A stretch of 64,000 bases of DNA from Portunus trituberculatus (lineage: Eukaryota > Arthropoda > Malacostraca > Decapoda > Portunidae): NCBI RefSeq assembly GCF_017591435.1, contig NC_059285.1, forward strand, positions 26,633,817 to 26,697,816. The letters are read 5' to 3'. A program made the position numbers and the translations under genes. The notes beneath the pieces were generated by a model. It saw nothing but the letters and a program-made list of their open reading frames with translations. It did not search any database and was not told where the DNA came from. This document shows positions 9,654 to 21,764 of the stretch, in pieces. Numbering within the stretch: position 1 is the first letter of the stretch; each line of letters begins with the position of its first letter.

Positions 9654-10983
9654 ATGGATGATCAACTGGATGTGTCTCAGCAAGGGACCCCTAGTCTGCC
9701 TGATCAAGATGACGGGGCCACCGCACCATTGTTGCCAACTCCCCACGAGCACGGAGTACGAGAAGAAGCCGAAAAGGGTGCCGTGCATCTACCGCTTGAG
9801 GAAGCTTCACTGGGGGACCTCATTCTGATGCTCGATATTTTGGAATTTCCTCCTGGCTGCGGCATGACGGACATTGAAAAGCAGGCGTGGCTTGTTGAAG
9901 CATGCGGTCATGAGCACGACATATGCCTTCGCCCAGGACGCCATGGTTGCATGTTTGGCAGTTACACACAGGCTACTACAACGAAACTGACGACAGCTGG
10001 ATTTCGGAACATCATCCTTCGAAAGCCAGCGCCCAAACGTACCCAAGTGATCATCAAAGGGGTGTCACACCGCTTTGATCTTGGAATTATTGCTCACGAA
10101 CTGCAGAATCTTCACGGTGCCTCATGGAATAAAATGAGCAGGCGTGGTACGGAGATTGTAGGCTATTGGGATGGCACATATCCAGAAACTGTTAAGAGTA
10201 AAACCTTGGGGATCGTGCTTCATGTTGAAAAGTACCAACAAAAGCCGACATTGTGCGGCAGATGCAGCCGATGGAGCCACATGACCCGAGCCTGTCAATC
10301 CACCCCACGTTCCCGCTACTGGGCCAATTCTCACTGGTCACATGTATGCCTCACTAAAATTAGAGACGGCGAAATTCTCCGGGACCACTGTGTTAACTGA
10401 CGGCGATCATCACGCTGGGCACTACAGGTGCCCAAAACACCCTGCCACATGCACGTCCACAGACAGCACTACCCTGGCACGTCAGCTACACAGGATTGCC
10501 ATGCAAACCCCTGAGCCACCAGAGGGGACACATGTTGACACTCGGATGCAGAGCAGTTCACTCAGTCGAGCAAGAAACACCAACCAGAGGAACAACCCAT
10601 GGTTTCAAGAGCAGGTTGACAGGGGAGCATCCACTGACAGGTACACGACTGATGGTGATACTCGTATTGCAGCGGGTAGTTCTTTACCGGAAGAGGATAG
10701 TTCTACAAATTCACTCTCGCGATCACTCCATGAAACAACCACTCCTAAACCCTGCAGCTGTGGATCACCTTCAACGATCTCTCACAAGGACGCTGAGGTA
10801 CAGATCCTCAGGGAGCAAATTGCTAAGATGAATGGTTCCATTCATCTGTTAGCAGACACGATGCAGAAAGTCATACAAGGAATGCAACAAATTGCTCACA
10901 GCATTGAATCGAACACTGAGACTATTCTAGCTGCCTTGCAACTTCATGGTGACGGACGGTGCCCCTCTGCCTCTAATACCTAA
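9654..10983 (+). pseudogene. LINE ORF1 (gag-like, zinc knuckle)
   Basis: The ATG at 9654 (MDDQLDVSQQ) is the natural start, although the frame is open upstream into the minisatellite. Residues from about 55 on (LEEASLGDLILMLDILEFPPG) begin a folded region. RGTEIVGYWDGTYPETVKSK precedes a CCHC knuckle C-G-R-C-X4-H-X4-C at about 10255-10296, typical of ORF1 nucleic-acid-binding proteins. The frame closes at 10400. A second frame, 10342-10983, carries the rest with another His/Cys-rich piece (GDHHAGHYRCPKHPA) and a coiled-coil-like tail (KDAEVQILREQIAKM...). One indel near 10340-10400 therefore breaks the gene. ORF1 proteins coat LINE RNA. Confidence 0.7.
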
Positions 10984-11261
10984 CCAGAAGAGCCAGTACA
11001 CATACCAGCCACACCAGAACAACCGGATGAACCTCTGTGTTCGCCATCGGAGATAAAACAACTCTGCAGAACTAGACTTCCAAGAGCATTTAATGTTAAG
11101 AATTTCCAAAAAATACTTGAGAGTCAAACAGTCCAGGTCGTCAAGAAAAACCTGCTTGTCCAACATTGGAAAAACATAAGAGAGGTCCAAGACGTCTTTC
11201 CGGAATCATTGGCCTGCTCGATGCAAGAGGACACCATGCACAGAAGCGATGCTACTTCATG

Positions 11262-12021
11262 ATGGCTGCAACTATTCACAGTATAAAACTCACCACATGG
11301 AATGTAAATGGAATTTCCAGAAAATGCATCGCCATCGAGCAATACATACGGGGCAATAACATTGATGTCATATGCCTACAAGAGACCAAACATGGTGACA
11401 TAGCTCCACTACAGACATCAGGTTACCGGGCCTTTGATGTAGCAGGAACTGTCATACAGTGTAACAACGCCACCGGCACACAGGCTAGTGGTGGCCTCAT
11501 AACTTACGTCAAGAAAACCTTAGCTGCTCGTGCTGCCCCGTCTCCCTTTATCGGTAACAGATGTGACACCCTGGCCATTGATATTACTGACCAGAGAGGC
11601 AACCCTAAACTTAGAGTCATCAATACATATGCCAAAAGCGACACACTCGACCTACAATACCTAGAGGCCTATGCTGGGACCTCTCCTCACTGTCCTCATG
11701 GGTGACCTAAATGCAGTTCACTCTGCACTTTGGAAAAACAAAACCAAGAAGCCTAATCATAACGGTCGTACACTACACCATTGGCTTGCCAATACCAGTG
11801 TCAACGTCACCAACACGGACTGCAACTTCGCCACTCACGTCCGGGGAAATAAGCTTGATTACACAATACTACTGAATGATCCCCACCTCTCCTACAACAC
11901 TCAGACCGTGGACGAGCTCACTTCTGATCATTTTGCCGTCACTACATATCTACGCCTGCCCTCCTCCGTGACGGGTGAACGACAAGTCCGGAAGCGGCTA
12001 TTCTCTCAACACATAGGGTGA
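11262..12021 (+). pseudogene. LINE ORF2 N-terminus: endonuclease domain
   Basis: Starting at the ATG 11262 (MAATIHSIKLTTWNVNGISR) the frame shows the endonuclease motifs in order: WNVNG, DVICLQETKHGD (catalytic Glu), INTYAKS, then after a frameshift near 11690 VLMGDLNAVHSALW (Asp and Asn of GDLN) and DELTSDHFAVT (SDH). These are the conserved active-site boxes of APE-type LINE endonucleases, which nick the target DNA. The two frames are 11166-11705 and 11671-12021. Confidence 0.8.
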
Positions 12022-14170
12022 CAACAAAGGACCGACTCCAAGAATGGTGCGACAATTACATCGTTCAGAAACCCAATCCAACGGCTCAGCAGTTTGAGAA
12101 AGATCTGATTCTGAATACTGAAAGGATTATCAATGAAATAAGATACAAAAGCGGATGGCCAAAAAATGTTCAAAACATAACAGCACGCACTCGGTGGTAT
12201 AACAAGGACGATGCTGTGAAAAGAATTAACAAAGCATATAAAAAAAGTAAAAGCCACATTCCTTGCAAATCCTACTCCCAATAACCACATCATACTGCAG
12301 CGCATGGCTAAGCAGGCACAAGACATCAAACATGCGGCGAATGAAAGGGACTGGAATAACTACATCCAAGGCATCAACCACGGAACACCCCTGGCAGAAA
12401 TTGTTAAAAGAGTAAACGTCATAAGTGGAAAGAAAACTAAGAAGCCAAGGCATCCTGACCCCACAGGGAAGGCTAACGAACTTATTGATTAATGGGCCTC
12501 AGCGTCCAGCTATAATGAATTACCACTACACGTCCGATCAGCTCTACGTAAACGCCACGAGCACAGACAAGCTGCAATTGAGATGGCATTACGAACAGAT
12601 GTTCTTACAGACCAAATCCCATTCACAGAAAATGAGCTTAGAATGATCCTTAGGCCCAAAAAGTCCACTGCTCCTGGGCTCGATGGTATCACCTACGATA
12701 TTATTATTATTCTGGCATCCTTAAAGGGAAATCCAATACTTCGTCTCTACAATCTCATATGGACTGATAATGAGCTTTCAGGCGCTTGGAAGCATGCCAT
12801 AATTATTCCCATACCCAAGCCAGAAAGGAATGAAGAAATGAGGCCCATCTCCCTAACATCATGCGTCTGCAAAGTATTTGAAAGGATGCTCCTTCAGCGA
12901 CTGCAGTATGCCATCACACCACACCTCAGCAAGACCCTCTATGGTTTTCTACCTGACAGGAGCACCCAGCACTGCATTCATCGAGTCAAGAGCAATGTCC
13001 ATGCTAGGTATACTGCATTCATTGACCTGAAGGGAGCCTTCGACAGAGCAAACCCTGTCTGTTGTGATACTGGCAGAACTCAGTAAATATGTTCAGGGAA
13101 AGATGCTTCACCTCATCAAGAACTACCTGTCTGGAAGACAAACTGCTGTCTTCTTCGAGGGCTCATACTCGGAGTGGAGACCTATGGAGCTAGAAACACC
13201 GCAAGGAGGTGTCTTATCTCCAACTCTTTTCAACATATTGATCAATATTATCGCCAAGATGAAAACTCCGGGAGTGCTTAAGACCATCTACGCCGACGAC
13301 ATAGCATTCCAAGCACGGGATGAGCGCCAACTCCAGCTAGCCCTCAACAAATTCACCAAGATATGCAACTCTATTGGTCTTGTTATCTCCCATAGTAAAA
13401 CCAAGGTGCTAACCACGAGGAAACGTCCAGTGAAGTCCTTCAAAATACAAGGCACGGCACTGACCACTGTGACACACTATAAATACCTTGGAGTCTCAAT
13501 AGGACACTACAGGTATCAGACCCAAGCCCTGCAGCAGGCATGCAATGCTAGATTCAGCATCCTACGGAGGGTGGCTGGAGGCAACACTGGCGCCTCAGTC
13601 ATCTCTCTAAGGCTGTTGTACATCATGATGATACGTTCGATCATTGATTATCACTCAAGCAATCTCATTGATGTCAGAAAAACCCGAACAAAGAAATTAG
13701 AGAGTATACAGATCAGTGCCATCAGAATCATGCTGGGCTGCACCTCCTCTGCGCGAACCTAGTGTGCCAGGTCGGAGGTTGGACTTATCACTGTCGAAGC
13801 CAGGATTAAGGAGGTTGCTGTTTCACAGCTGACCAGATCGCTCGACGCAGAAGATAGATTTTTTCACAAAATCTTTACATAACCCTCCACAAGGAAGGAA
13901 AGAAACGGCAGATGGCTTCGGGCTGCACGTCATCTCTATAATGGCATCAACTTGCATGATTTCACCCATGCCAACAAGCACAAAGCCAAAGCTGTGGCTC
14001 CATGGGCTACTCCCCATCTGCACACATTACTTCCTAACCCATGTGAAAGGAATGTGAAAGCCAGCATTACTGATGCCGAGCTGAGACAAAGATTTCTATC
14101 CAGAATCGACACCCACTAGTATTTAAGCGAATTAAGGATGCCTACCTCAAGTTCCTTCAAGCTAGGTAAT
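12018..14170 (+). pseudogene. LINE ORF2: linker, reverse transcriptase and C-terminus
   Basis: After a linker in several short frames (12018-12492) the RT domain runs from about 12583. Recognisable blocks are KKSTAPGLDGITYD, WKHAIIIPIPKPERN, MRPISLTSCVCKVFERM, GFLPDRSTQHCI, FIDLKGAFDRA, then after a frameshift near 13070 TPQGGVLSPTLFNILIN and the catalytic TIYADDIAF (about 13283-13309). The thumb-like region continues to 13762, where a stop interrupts; homologous sequence seems to go on to about 14160. RT copies the LINE RNA at the nicked target. All catalytic Asp residues of YADD are kept. Confidence 0.8.
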
Positions 14171-14264
14171 GCGTGAGTGACCAAAGTGAACAGTGACATT
14201 GTATAACCACAAGATAATATTATATTTTAGCTCTAAACATTTTAATTGCTATTGTTGTTGCTAT

Positions 14265-14584
14265 CATCATTACTATTATTTTATCATTATTATTATCATC
14301 ATTATTGTTATTATTATTAATATTATTATTATTATTATTATTATGTCCATACAATTATTATTATTATTAATATTATTATTATTATTATTATTATTATGTC
14401 CACACAATTATTATTATTATTATTATTATAATTGTTAGTTATTATTATTATTGTTATTATTATAATGATGATGATGATAATGATGGTAGTGGTTATTATT
14501 ATTATTATTACTATTGTTATTGTTGTTATTATCATTATTTTTATTATTACTATTATTTTTATTATTATCATTATTATTATTATA

Positions 14585-14621
<37 letters not shown>

Positions 14622-14640
14622 CTGGTAATATTACTGTTAC
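14265..14640. repeat. (ATT)n-rich microsatellite at LINE 3' end
   Basis: About 370 bp of TTA/ATT repeats with ATC and ATG variants, starting just after the LINE 3' end. It probably grew from the LINE tail. Confidence 0.9.
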
Positions 14641-14889
14641 TACTCCTATTCCTATTAGGTATTCTTATCTTCACTCATTCTTAGTCTTATTACTCATAAT
14701 TTTTGTTGTTATTATCACTTACATTACTTTTAGTATAGATGCTATTATTATAATTACTATTATTGCCTATTTATATGCATTTACGATACATCTGAACTGG
14801 GGGACCGCCCATGCGCGGTGTCTTCATAGCAGTCCTTTTGTTGGTTGACGTGTAGTTGATTTCAACAATAAAAATATTGAATTGAATTG
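14641..14889. other. Unassigned, AT-rich
   Basis: No supported frame. A TTGAA repeat (TTGAATTGAATTGAATTGA) sits at about 14877, where the next LINE fragment begins. Confidence 0.5.
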
Positions 14890-15262
14890 AATTGACACGA
14901 GAACAAGCTGTGTTAAACGAAGGTTTAGGTTGAGTGAAAGAATGTGGCATGTACGCCTCCATGCAATAAATACACTATCACCTCTGTTATGCATTCAACA
15001 CAGAGAGATGGGTCTCTGAGACGGAAACAGTAAGCATTCCAGGGAAAATCAGCATAATACCTCGTCAGGTCCTCTTAACTGGCAGAGGAAAAACGCCAGA
15101 GGCACCTCCGCTTTGGAGGATCCTGAGAAGGGATTGGAGAAATAGGACAAGATACAGAAATGAGACTGTGATCAGAAGAGCCCAACAGAGATGATAGGGT
15201 AACAGCATAAGCAGAAGTATTACAGGTAAGGGAGAGATCAAGAATGTTGGGCGTGTCTCCAA
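14890..15262 (-). pseudogene. Jockey-like LINE fragment (endonuclease-RT linker)
   Basis: This stretch matches 59690-60070 and 30720-31020 closely on the same strand (shared blocks such as TACGCCTC, CACTATCACCTC and the run ending AGATACAGAAATGAGA). In the better copies it encodes the part between endonuclease and RT. No open frame survives here. It is a 5'- and 3'-truncated piece of one LINE family present three times in the window. Confidence 0.65.
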
Positions 15263-15410
15263 GACGGTCAGTGTACCTATTGTGCAGATTTTTTCTACCT
15301 ACGCTCAGAGAGCCAGCACTGAAGTGGGCCTTTTTTAACTTTCTTTTTTTTTTTGCCCTTAGCTGGCCCTTTTCCCTACATAAAAAAAAAATAAAAAAAA
15401 TCGAATATCT

Positions 15411-16092
15411 CAGTGGTTCCGAAATTGTGGTATGCGAAGTCCTTCCAGTTCAGTGATTCCCAAACTGGGGAAAATTTCCCCATGGGGGGGAAATTTGAAG
15501 CTACCAAGGGGGAAATAATTACACTACCTACTAACTAAAGAAAAAAAAATCCTTTTATTTGTTACAAACCACTCTCTATGGCTATGCTTAGTTGTTACTA
15601 ACTGCTCTATATCTACTTTACTCTGTAAGTATAAGTTTATCAGTATATTTGTACATTTGAAAAAAATTAATTAGAAAATAGTCTCAGTATGTTTTAACTG
15701 CTCTTTCTCTCATACACATGAAGGGAAAAATCTGGATGGTTGAACTGGGTACAGGGGGAAATGAGAGAAAAAAAGTTTGGGAATCACTGTTCTAGTTGAT
15801 ACATGAACACTTTTGGGATCATATGCGATTTTCAGTTAAATTTAATTAGTTCATTTCTGAGGAATATTACTATTGCCTTACAGAAGATAGTCTGGCATCA
15901 GTCAGCTGGTGGAGAAGAAACATGGATCCCATGCATCAAATTGAGTTGTGTTCCTTATTAGTCCATTTGTGTGTTCTACTTGTGAATAAACTGATATTTG
16001 CTGGAACTGAATTTTTCTGGAATCTGGAATTTTTCTGGGACTGTACGGTACCTCCAAGTGGTACTCACTCAGGAAAAGTTTGGGAGCCACTG
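15411..16092. mobile_element. hAT-type non-autonomous element (outer)
   Basis: It begins CAGTGGTTCCGAAAT and ends AGTTTGGGAGCCACTG, the inverted CAGTGG...AAACT ends typical of hAT elements. Its right 300 bp match 24570-24867 (for example CACTTTTGGGATCATAT, CTGGCATC, GGTGGTACTC). The flanking 8-mers differ (GAATATCT and CACTATAC), so the duplication has decayed or an edge is off. It sits inside an old CR1/L2-like LINE and itself contains another element. Confidence 0.6.
15451..15789. mobile_element. hAT-type MITE nested in another hAT element
   Basis: Ends are CAGTGATTCCCAAACT and its exact complement AGTTTGGGAATCACTG (16-bp perfect inverted repeat). The flanks are TTCCAGTT (15443-15450) and TTCTAGTT (15790-15797), an 8-bp target duplication with one change, the length made by hAT transposases. 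No transposase is encoded in its 339 bp. Confidence 0.8.
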
Positions 16093-16930
16093 CACTATAC
16101 AAATCATTAGTATATAGTTGAAAATAACAACGGCCCAAGACTGGTCCCTGTGGCATCTCACTTAGTTGACCCCACTCAGGAACTAAAACTGTTTATACTC
16201 TCTCCCTCCTATCATCTCACCACAATCTTATCCAGCCTAATGTTTTTCCCTCTATCTAGGTACACTTTACTAAAATCTAGGTATAGGATATTGTAACTAT
16301 CAACATTATCTACCGTCTCATAAGCATTACCATAAAACCTCAACAAGTTTATAAGGCACGATTGATCCTTCGTAAAACTAGTTGTTTCTCTAAAAGCTCC
16401 CTATTGTTCTCTCTTATTAGTGATTCCATTAATTTACCTACAAATGAAGTTAAGTCGACAGGTTTTAACTCCTTTAATAAATATGGCTTGCTTTCAAATT
16501 ATTACTGTAGTACCTCACCTCACTATTGACATCTTAAAGACCGATGCTAACAGCTCACTAACGACCTCTTTGCATTCCATAAGTATTCTTGCATATATTT
16601 CATCAGGTCCTGGTGACTTAAGTTTTTTTTTTTTGTCTATCTATCACATGTTATACTATCTCCTTTGTTATGTAAATATCTGTCAGCTTCTCACTCTCTT
16701 CTCTTCTAAAAATCTGTTCATTATGTGGAATTTCCTGCATGTTTTCCTGGGTGAGGACGGTTAAAAAATAATCGTTCATAATTTTATTCCCCAGAACTAA
16801 CCAGCTTCCCATTACCTGTCTTTAAACGACTTCTTCTCTAATTTTTATCTTATATACCTGAAAAAAAATCCCTTGGCTTCTGTCTTTGCCTAACTATAGT
16901 CTTTCCACTCTATGAAGTCCGTTCAGGGTG
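16093..16930 (-). pseudogene. Old CR1/L2-like LINE RT fragment
   Basis: Read on the minus strand, scattered pieces recall a LINE pol: the connector before RT, then SPGPDEIYARILMECKEVV, then NILYLDFSKVYLD, and a diverged MPQGPVLGRCYFQLYTNDL (reaching into 16156-16100; compare the GVPQGSVLGP..F..YINDL block of the intact copies). Many stops and frameshifts separate the pieces. It is older than the hAT element that abuts or interrupts it at 16092. Confidence 0.5.
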
Positions 16931-17160
16931 GGGTAGGTATGGCCGTTTACAACTACCCATGCTGCCAAATCAACCTTCGTACATGCGTCTCTCTCTCTCT
17001 TATTTATCATCCATGTGCTGTTTGAAAGTGATAGTTTATGTATTGCGTGTATAGTAAAGGAAGTTACAAAGTACAATGAGTGTCTATGTTTACGATGATA
17101 ACGACGATTTGTATAAATTCTATGGCACGTGGCAGCGTTTTTTTTCCCATGTTGCCACGT

Positions 17161-17186
17161 TGGTGGTGGTGGTGGTGGTGGTGGTG
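17161..17186. repeat. (TGG)n microsatellite
   Basis: About nine TGG units. Confidence 0.9.
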
Positions 17187-17253
17187 TCCCCTTTCATCTC
17201 TCTTCTGGGTCAAGTCAGGCCAGGCCAGAGTTGCCAGGTTGGTGGGTTTCCCG

Positions 17254-17372
<119 letters not shown>

Positions 17373-17710
17373 CGCGCTCCGTGAAGAGCGGACGTGCCTC
17401 CTTGCTCAAAGTACCGTCTACCTAACACTCCACACGCTAAACAATGTGCTTGCAGTGAGAACCATCACTAGTACAAAGGGGCAACCAGAGCGAGTGAACG
17501 AGTGTACAGAGTGAACGTAGCCTGGTGGCGTGTACATAAGAGTGATCGGAGGTGTTGGAACCTCCGCACTCCAAACGACAGCGAAGAAACCACACAAAGG
17601 CCAGCCATAAACAGCCACCAACGCATCCCACCACACACACAAAGCTACCAGGCCTGACCGCCAGTGCACACCACTACACACCCACACGCTCCCAGGAAGA
17701 GTGAAATGAA

Positions 17711-18680
17711 ATGGATAGACCCGTAAGAAATAAGTTACCAAATTCAAAATATGCCGATGAGGCCCAGGGAGCAAAACCAAAAGTAGCCATTCAAAATATG
17801 AGTCCATCTTCAACAGGGGCAACAATGCAAGGTAGATTGGTAATGCTAGAAAAGAAATTTGAGGAGTTGGTGAAGGAACTAAAAGTTCAGAGGAGTGAGG
17901 AGGAGCAGGATAGAGAATTCCGCAAGGCTTTGAAGGAAAGAGTCAAGAGACTGGAGGAAAATGAAAAACGATTGGTGGATGAGAATGCACACTTGAGAGT
18001 GGAGGTTGAAAAATATAAGAGACGGTTGGAGGAGAAAATGGAGAAAGTAGTAAAGGAGAAAGATGACTTTAAGGAAATGATCAGTGAGCAAAGTGAAAGG
18101 TTTAAAAGGAGTGGGAACTGAAGAAAACACAATGGACTGAGTCGAGGAAGCTGAGATGGTTGGATTACAAGAAATAATTAAAGATCAGTTGAAGGAAGAC
18201 AAAAAAGAAAGGTCTAAGGAACTGGTTAATGTTATGAAGAATAAGGAAACATTGATAAGAGAAATAGCAGAAAAGAAGAAGAGTGTGTTAATATTTGGGA
18301 TGAAAGAACAAAATATAACATATAAGCCTAAGAGAATTAAAGAAGAATTAAAAACGGTAAGAGATCTGTTCAAAAATCTAAATGATGATGGAAAAAAAAG
18401 ACCTACAAGAAGAAGTGGAAGAGATCCATAGACTGGGTCCGTATAAGGAGGGAGTAAGGAGACCGATTAAAGTAGTACTGAAGTCACAACAATCTGCGGA
18501 GGACATTTTATATAGAACATCAAAATTAAGAGGTAGAAGGTTGTAAAGAGGTGTACGTAAGAAAAAATAGAAATGAGGAAGAGAGGAGAAGATATAAGGA
18601 ATTGTTGGAAGAGGCGAGAAGGAAAAATGATGAACGGTCTGAAGAGGAAAAAGAAAATTTTTTTGGAGAGTTATAGGAGA
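17711..18680 (+). pseudogene. CR1-like ORF1, coiled-coil RNA-binding protein
   Basis: The ATG 17711 (MDRPVRNKLPNSKYADEAQG) opens 136 codons whose second half is a long charged coiled coil (heptad-like, rich in Glu, Lys, Arg and Leu). After a stop at about 18120, a second frame 18156-18431 (MVGLQEIIKDQL) continues the coil and enters an RRM-like start KKSVLIFGMKEQNITYK. A third frame near 18400-18540 carries EIHRLGPYKEGVRRPIKVVL. The order coil then RRM-like domain is that of CR1/Jockey ORF1 proteins, which bind the LINE RNA. At least three frame breaks make it non-functional. Confidence 0.65.
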
Positions 18681-18690
18681 GAGTCAGAAA

Positions 18691-19560
18691 GTGGTATGTG
18701 GAAAGAAGGAATGCGGAGGAACCCCTAGAGGGAGCAGTGGGTGGACCGTAATGTATACTAATATAGATGGGATACTGTCAAGTAGATTGGAATTGCAAGA
18801 CTATATGATGGTGGAGAAGCCTGATATAGTGTGTTTGACTGAGACAAAATTACATGAAAAAACAAAGGTAAATTTGGATAATAAATATAATATATGGAGA
18901 AAGGATAGAGAGGGTAAAGGTGGAGGAGGAGTTATGATTATGACGAAGGAGATAAATGTGGATAAGGTTTGGTATGGGAAGAACAACGCAGAAGTGATAA
19001 GCATAAGGTTAAAAAGTGATGGAAAAGAATTAATAATCATGGTGACCTATGTACCTCCTAAAACAAATTCTTGGACATTAAGGAATACGACAATATGATC
19101 AAGGATACTTTACAGAGTTTGGAAAGTGTATTAACTGGAAAAAGAAAGGTGATACTAGTAGGAGATTTTAATTGTAAGGAGGTGGATTGGGAAAATCTAG
19201 TAAGTGGTGTTGGAGAGGAAGCATGGGGAGAGAGATTCCTTAATCTAATGATGGAAAATATGATGGAACAGAGGGTGAAAGAAAATACTAGATATAGAGG
19301 AGATGATGAACCGGCTAGACTGGATTTGGTGTTAACACGAGAAGTGTACCTATGTGGGGATATACAATATAAATGTCCATTGGGAAGAGTGATCATGTGG
19401 TTATGGAAATGCAGATGGCAATAACACAGCGAAGGAGAGATGAGACATACAGGAGTGGTAGATTGAATTATAGAAAGATGGACACAGAAAATTTGAAAAA
19501 TTATTTCAGAACATTAGATTGGGAGGAGATGTTACAAATCAGAGAAGTGCAAAAAAATAT
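18691..19560 (+). pseudogene. CR1-like ORF2: endonuclease
   Basis: Motifs in order are VMYTNIDGILSSRLELQDYM, KPDIVCLTETKLHEKT (catalytic Glu), GKGGGGVMIM, VTYVPPKTNSW, then after a break near 19080 VILVGDFNCKEVDW (GDFN box) and ARLDLVLTREVYL. The last box should read SDH; here KCPLGRVIMW shows the frame lost just before it (19360-19390), and KSDHVVMEMQM is readable in the next frame (19373-19573). It is an APE-type endonuclease with two or more indels. Confidence 0.75.
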
Positions 19561-21540
19561 GAGATTTTTATGAAATATTATAAAGAAGGAGTTATGAAAT
19601 TTGTACCAAAGTATAAACCAAGAGAGGAAGGAAGAAAGGATTGGTTTAATGCAACTTGTGTTAAGGCTAAACAAAAAGAGATGTGGCTTGGAAAAGATGG
19701 AAAAGAGCAGGAATATACTAAATAAGGAGAATTATAGAGTGGCAAGAAATGAGTATGTGAGGGTAAGGAGGAGGAAGAAAGAAAATTTGAAAAGATATTG
19801 TAGACAAGAGTAAGGAACATCCAAAATTGTTTTACAGGTTCATAAATGGTAAACTTAAAAGAGAGAGTCCATTGAAAGATTAAAAGGAGAGCAAGGGATA
19901 GTAGATGACCCTAAGAATATCGTGGAATTGCTAAATAATAGGTTTCAACAAGTATTTACTAAAGAAACAATGTTTGTAAAGCCTCAGAATGTAGAAGGAA
20001 ATGTGCACATGGATGACATTAAGATACCTAAAAAGGAGTTATATAAAATGTTGGAGGAACTTAAAGATGATAAAGCGATGGGACCAGATGAAGTTTCAGG
20101 AAAATTATTGAAGGAATGTAGAGAAGAATTGATAGATCCATTATATGATATTATAAGGTGCTCATTAGAAACAGGGAAGTACCAGTAGAGTGGAAAAGAG
20201 CTGAAGTGGTGCCCATTTATAAGGGAGGCAGTAAGGAAGAGCCTCTTAACTATAGACCTGTGTCTTTAACAAGTGTGGTCGGTAAGATTTGTGAGAGGGT
20301 GATAAAGAAATATTGGATACGGTTCCTGGAGGATCATAAGTTATTATCGGATCATCAATTTGGCTTTAGGAAAGGGAGGTCATGTGTAACAAATCTACTG
20401 AGCTTTTATTCAAGAGTGGTTGACAAAATACAGAGAGAGAGGGATGGATGGACTGTGTATATTTGGATTTAAAAAAGCTTTTGACAAGGTACCTCACATG
20501 AGACTGCTATGGAAATTAGAGATTTATGGAGGACTGAAAGGAAAAGTGTTAAAGTGGATGGAAAACTACTTGAGATGGAGGGAGATGAGAACGGTAATAA
20601 GGGATGCAAAGTCGGACTGGTTGGTGGTGGAGAGTGGAGTCCCACAAGGTTCAGTGCTGGCACCAATACTTTTCCTTGTCTATATTAATGACATGCCAGA
20701 GGGAGTAAACAGTTATATTAATTTGTTTGCGGATGATGCGAAGTTGTGTAGGTGTGTGAAGAGTGAAGAAGATTGTGAAATTTTACAGGCAGATCTGGAT
20801 AGGATTTGGGAGTGGAGCAAGAGGTGGGAGATGGAATTTAATCTGAGCAAAAGTCATGTGATGGAGATGGGGAAGAGTGGAAGACGGCCAAGAGGGTCAT
20901 ATAAGATGGGTGAAGAAGTAGTGTTGAAAAAGGTGGAAAAGGAAAAGGATTTGGGAGTGATAATACAAGACCATGGGCAGTTTGAGGCTCATATTGACAA
21001 GATGTTTGGAGAAACTTATAATTTGATTAGAAATATTGGATTAGCCTTTCATTATATGGATAAAGATATGATGAAGAAATTAATTAGTACGGTAATTAGA
21101 CCAAGATTGGAATATGCTGGGGTGGTTTGGTCCCCTTATAAAAAGAAGCATATAAGGAAGTTGGAGAGATTGCAGAGAATGGCAACAAAAATGGTTCCGG
21201 AATTGGCAGAAATGACCTATGAGGAGAGATTAAAAGAAATGAATTTGCTTACCTTGGAACAAAGAAGAGAAAGAGAGATTTAATACAGGTTTATAAACTG
21301 TTGAACGGTTTGGATGAAGTGGATAATGAGCAAATGATGTTGAGAGAAGAAAATTTAAATAGAACTACGAGATCGCATAGTAAAAAGATAGCCAAGGGAA
21401 TATGCTTGAAGGATGTGAAAAGAAATATAGTTTCCCACAGAGATGTGTGGAGGTGTGGAATAGTTTGAGTGAGGAGGTGGTGTCAGCGAGGAGTGTGCAT
21501 AGTTTTAAAGGAAAGTTGGATGTGTGTAGATATGGAGGCG
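19561..21540 (+). pseudogene. CR1-like ORF2: reverse transcriptase and C-terminus
   Basis: The linker is in short frames (19519-19820). From 19922 the RT is well preserved: DDKAMGPDEVSGKLLKECRE, VEWKRAEVVPIYKGGS, LNYRPVSLTSVVGKICERV, HQFGFRKGRSCVTNLL, then after a break near 20460 KKAFDKVPHMRLLWKLE, ESGVPQGSVLAPILFLVYIN and the catalytic LFADDAKL (about 20725-20748). The C-terminal part LGVIIQDHGQFEAHI ... LEYAGVVWSPYKKK ... MATKMVPELAEMTY runs to 21283; a small indel follows and the last 80 residues continue to about 21550. The active box is FADD, common in this family. Confidence 0.85.
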
Positions 21541-21740
21541 GGGCCACACGAGTATGATACCCAGGCCCTGTAAAATTACAACTAGGTGAATGCAACTAGG
21601 TGAATACAAAAGGGTTTTTTCTGAAAGTTTGAGAGAAAATGGACCAAAAACTAAGGCGCCGGAGTATTATTTATCATTTTTCATTTCGACTTTTTTCCAC
21701 ACTATCTAAATAATAATAATAATTATCATTATTATTATTA

Positions 21741-21764
21741 GAGAGAGAGAGAGAGAGAGAGAGA
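21741..21764. repeat. (GA)n microsatellite
   Basis: Twelve GA units next to the left end of the P-like element. Confidence 0.9.

Larger units (their letters stand above)
9654..14190 (+). mobile_element. Degenerate LINE (R1/Jockey/I group), nearly full length
   Basis: The order is ORF1 with a zinc knuckle, then ORF2 with an apurinic-like endonuclease, RT with a YADD box, and a C-terminal region, followed by a 3' tail of TTA/ATT repeats. Several frameshifts and stops break both frames. The clade within the R1/Jockey/I group cannot be fixed by eye; I see no RNase H domain. Confidence 0.75.
17380..21605 (+). mobile_element. CR1-like LINE, almost full length
   Basis: A GC-rich leader (17380-17710) is followed by a coiled-coil ORF1, ORF2 with endonuclease and RT, and a 3' end of two CAACTAGGTGAATGC/AC units (about 21581-21608). 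The tail and the last 800 bp match the minus-strand fragment at 36168-37001 very closely, so both belong to one subfamily. Frameshifts are present but few in the RT half. Confidence 0.85.

Noticed and set aside
14193..14848. Long frames rich in Ile, Asn or Met
   Set aside because: Translation of the (ATT)n microsatellite on both strands.
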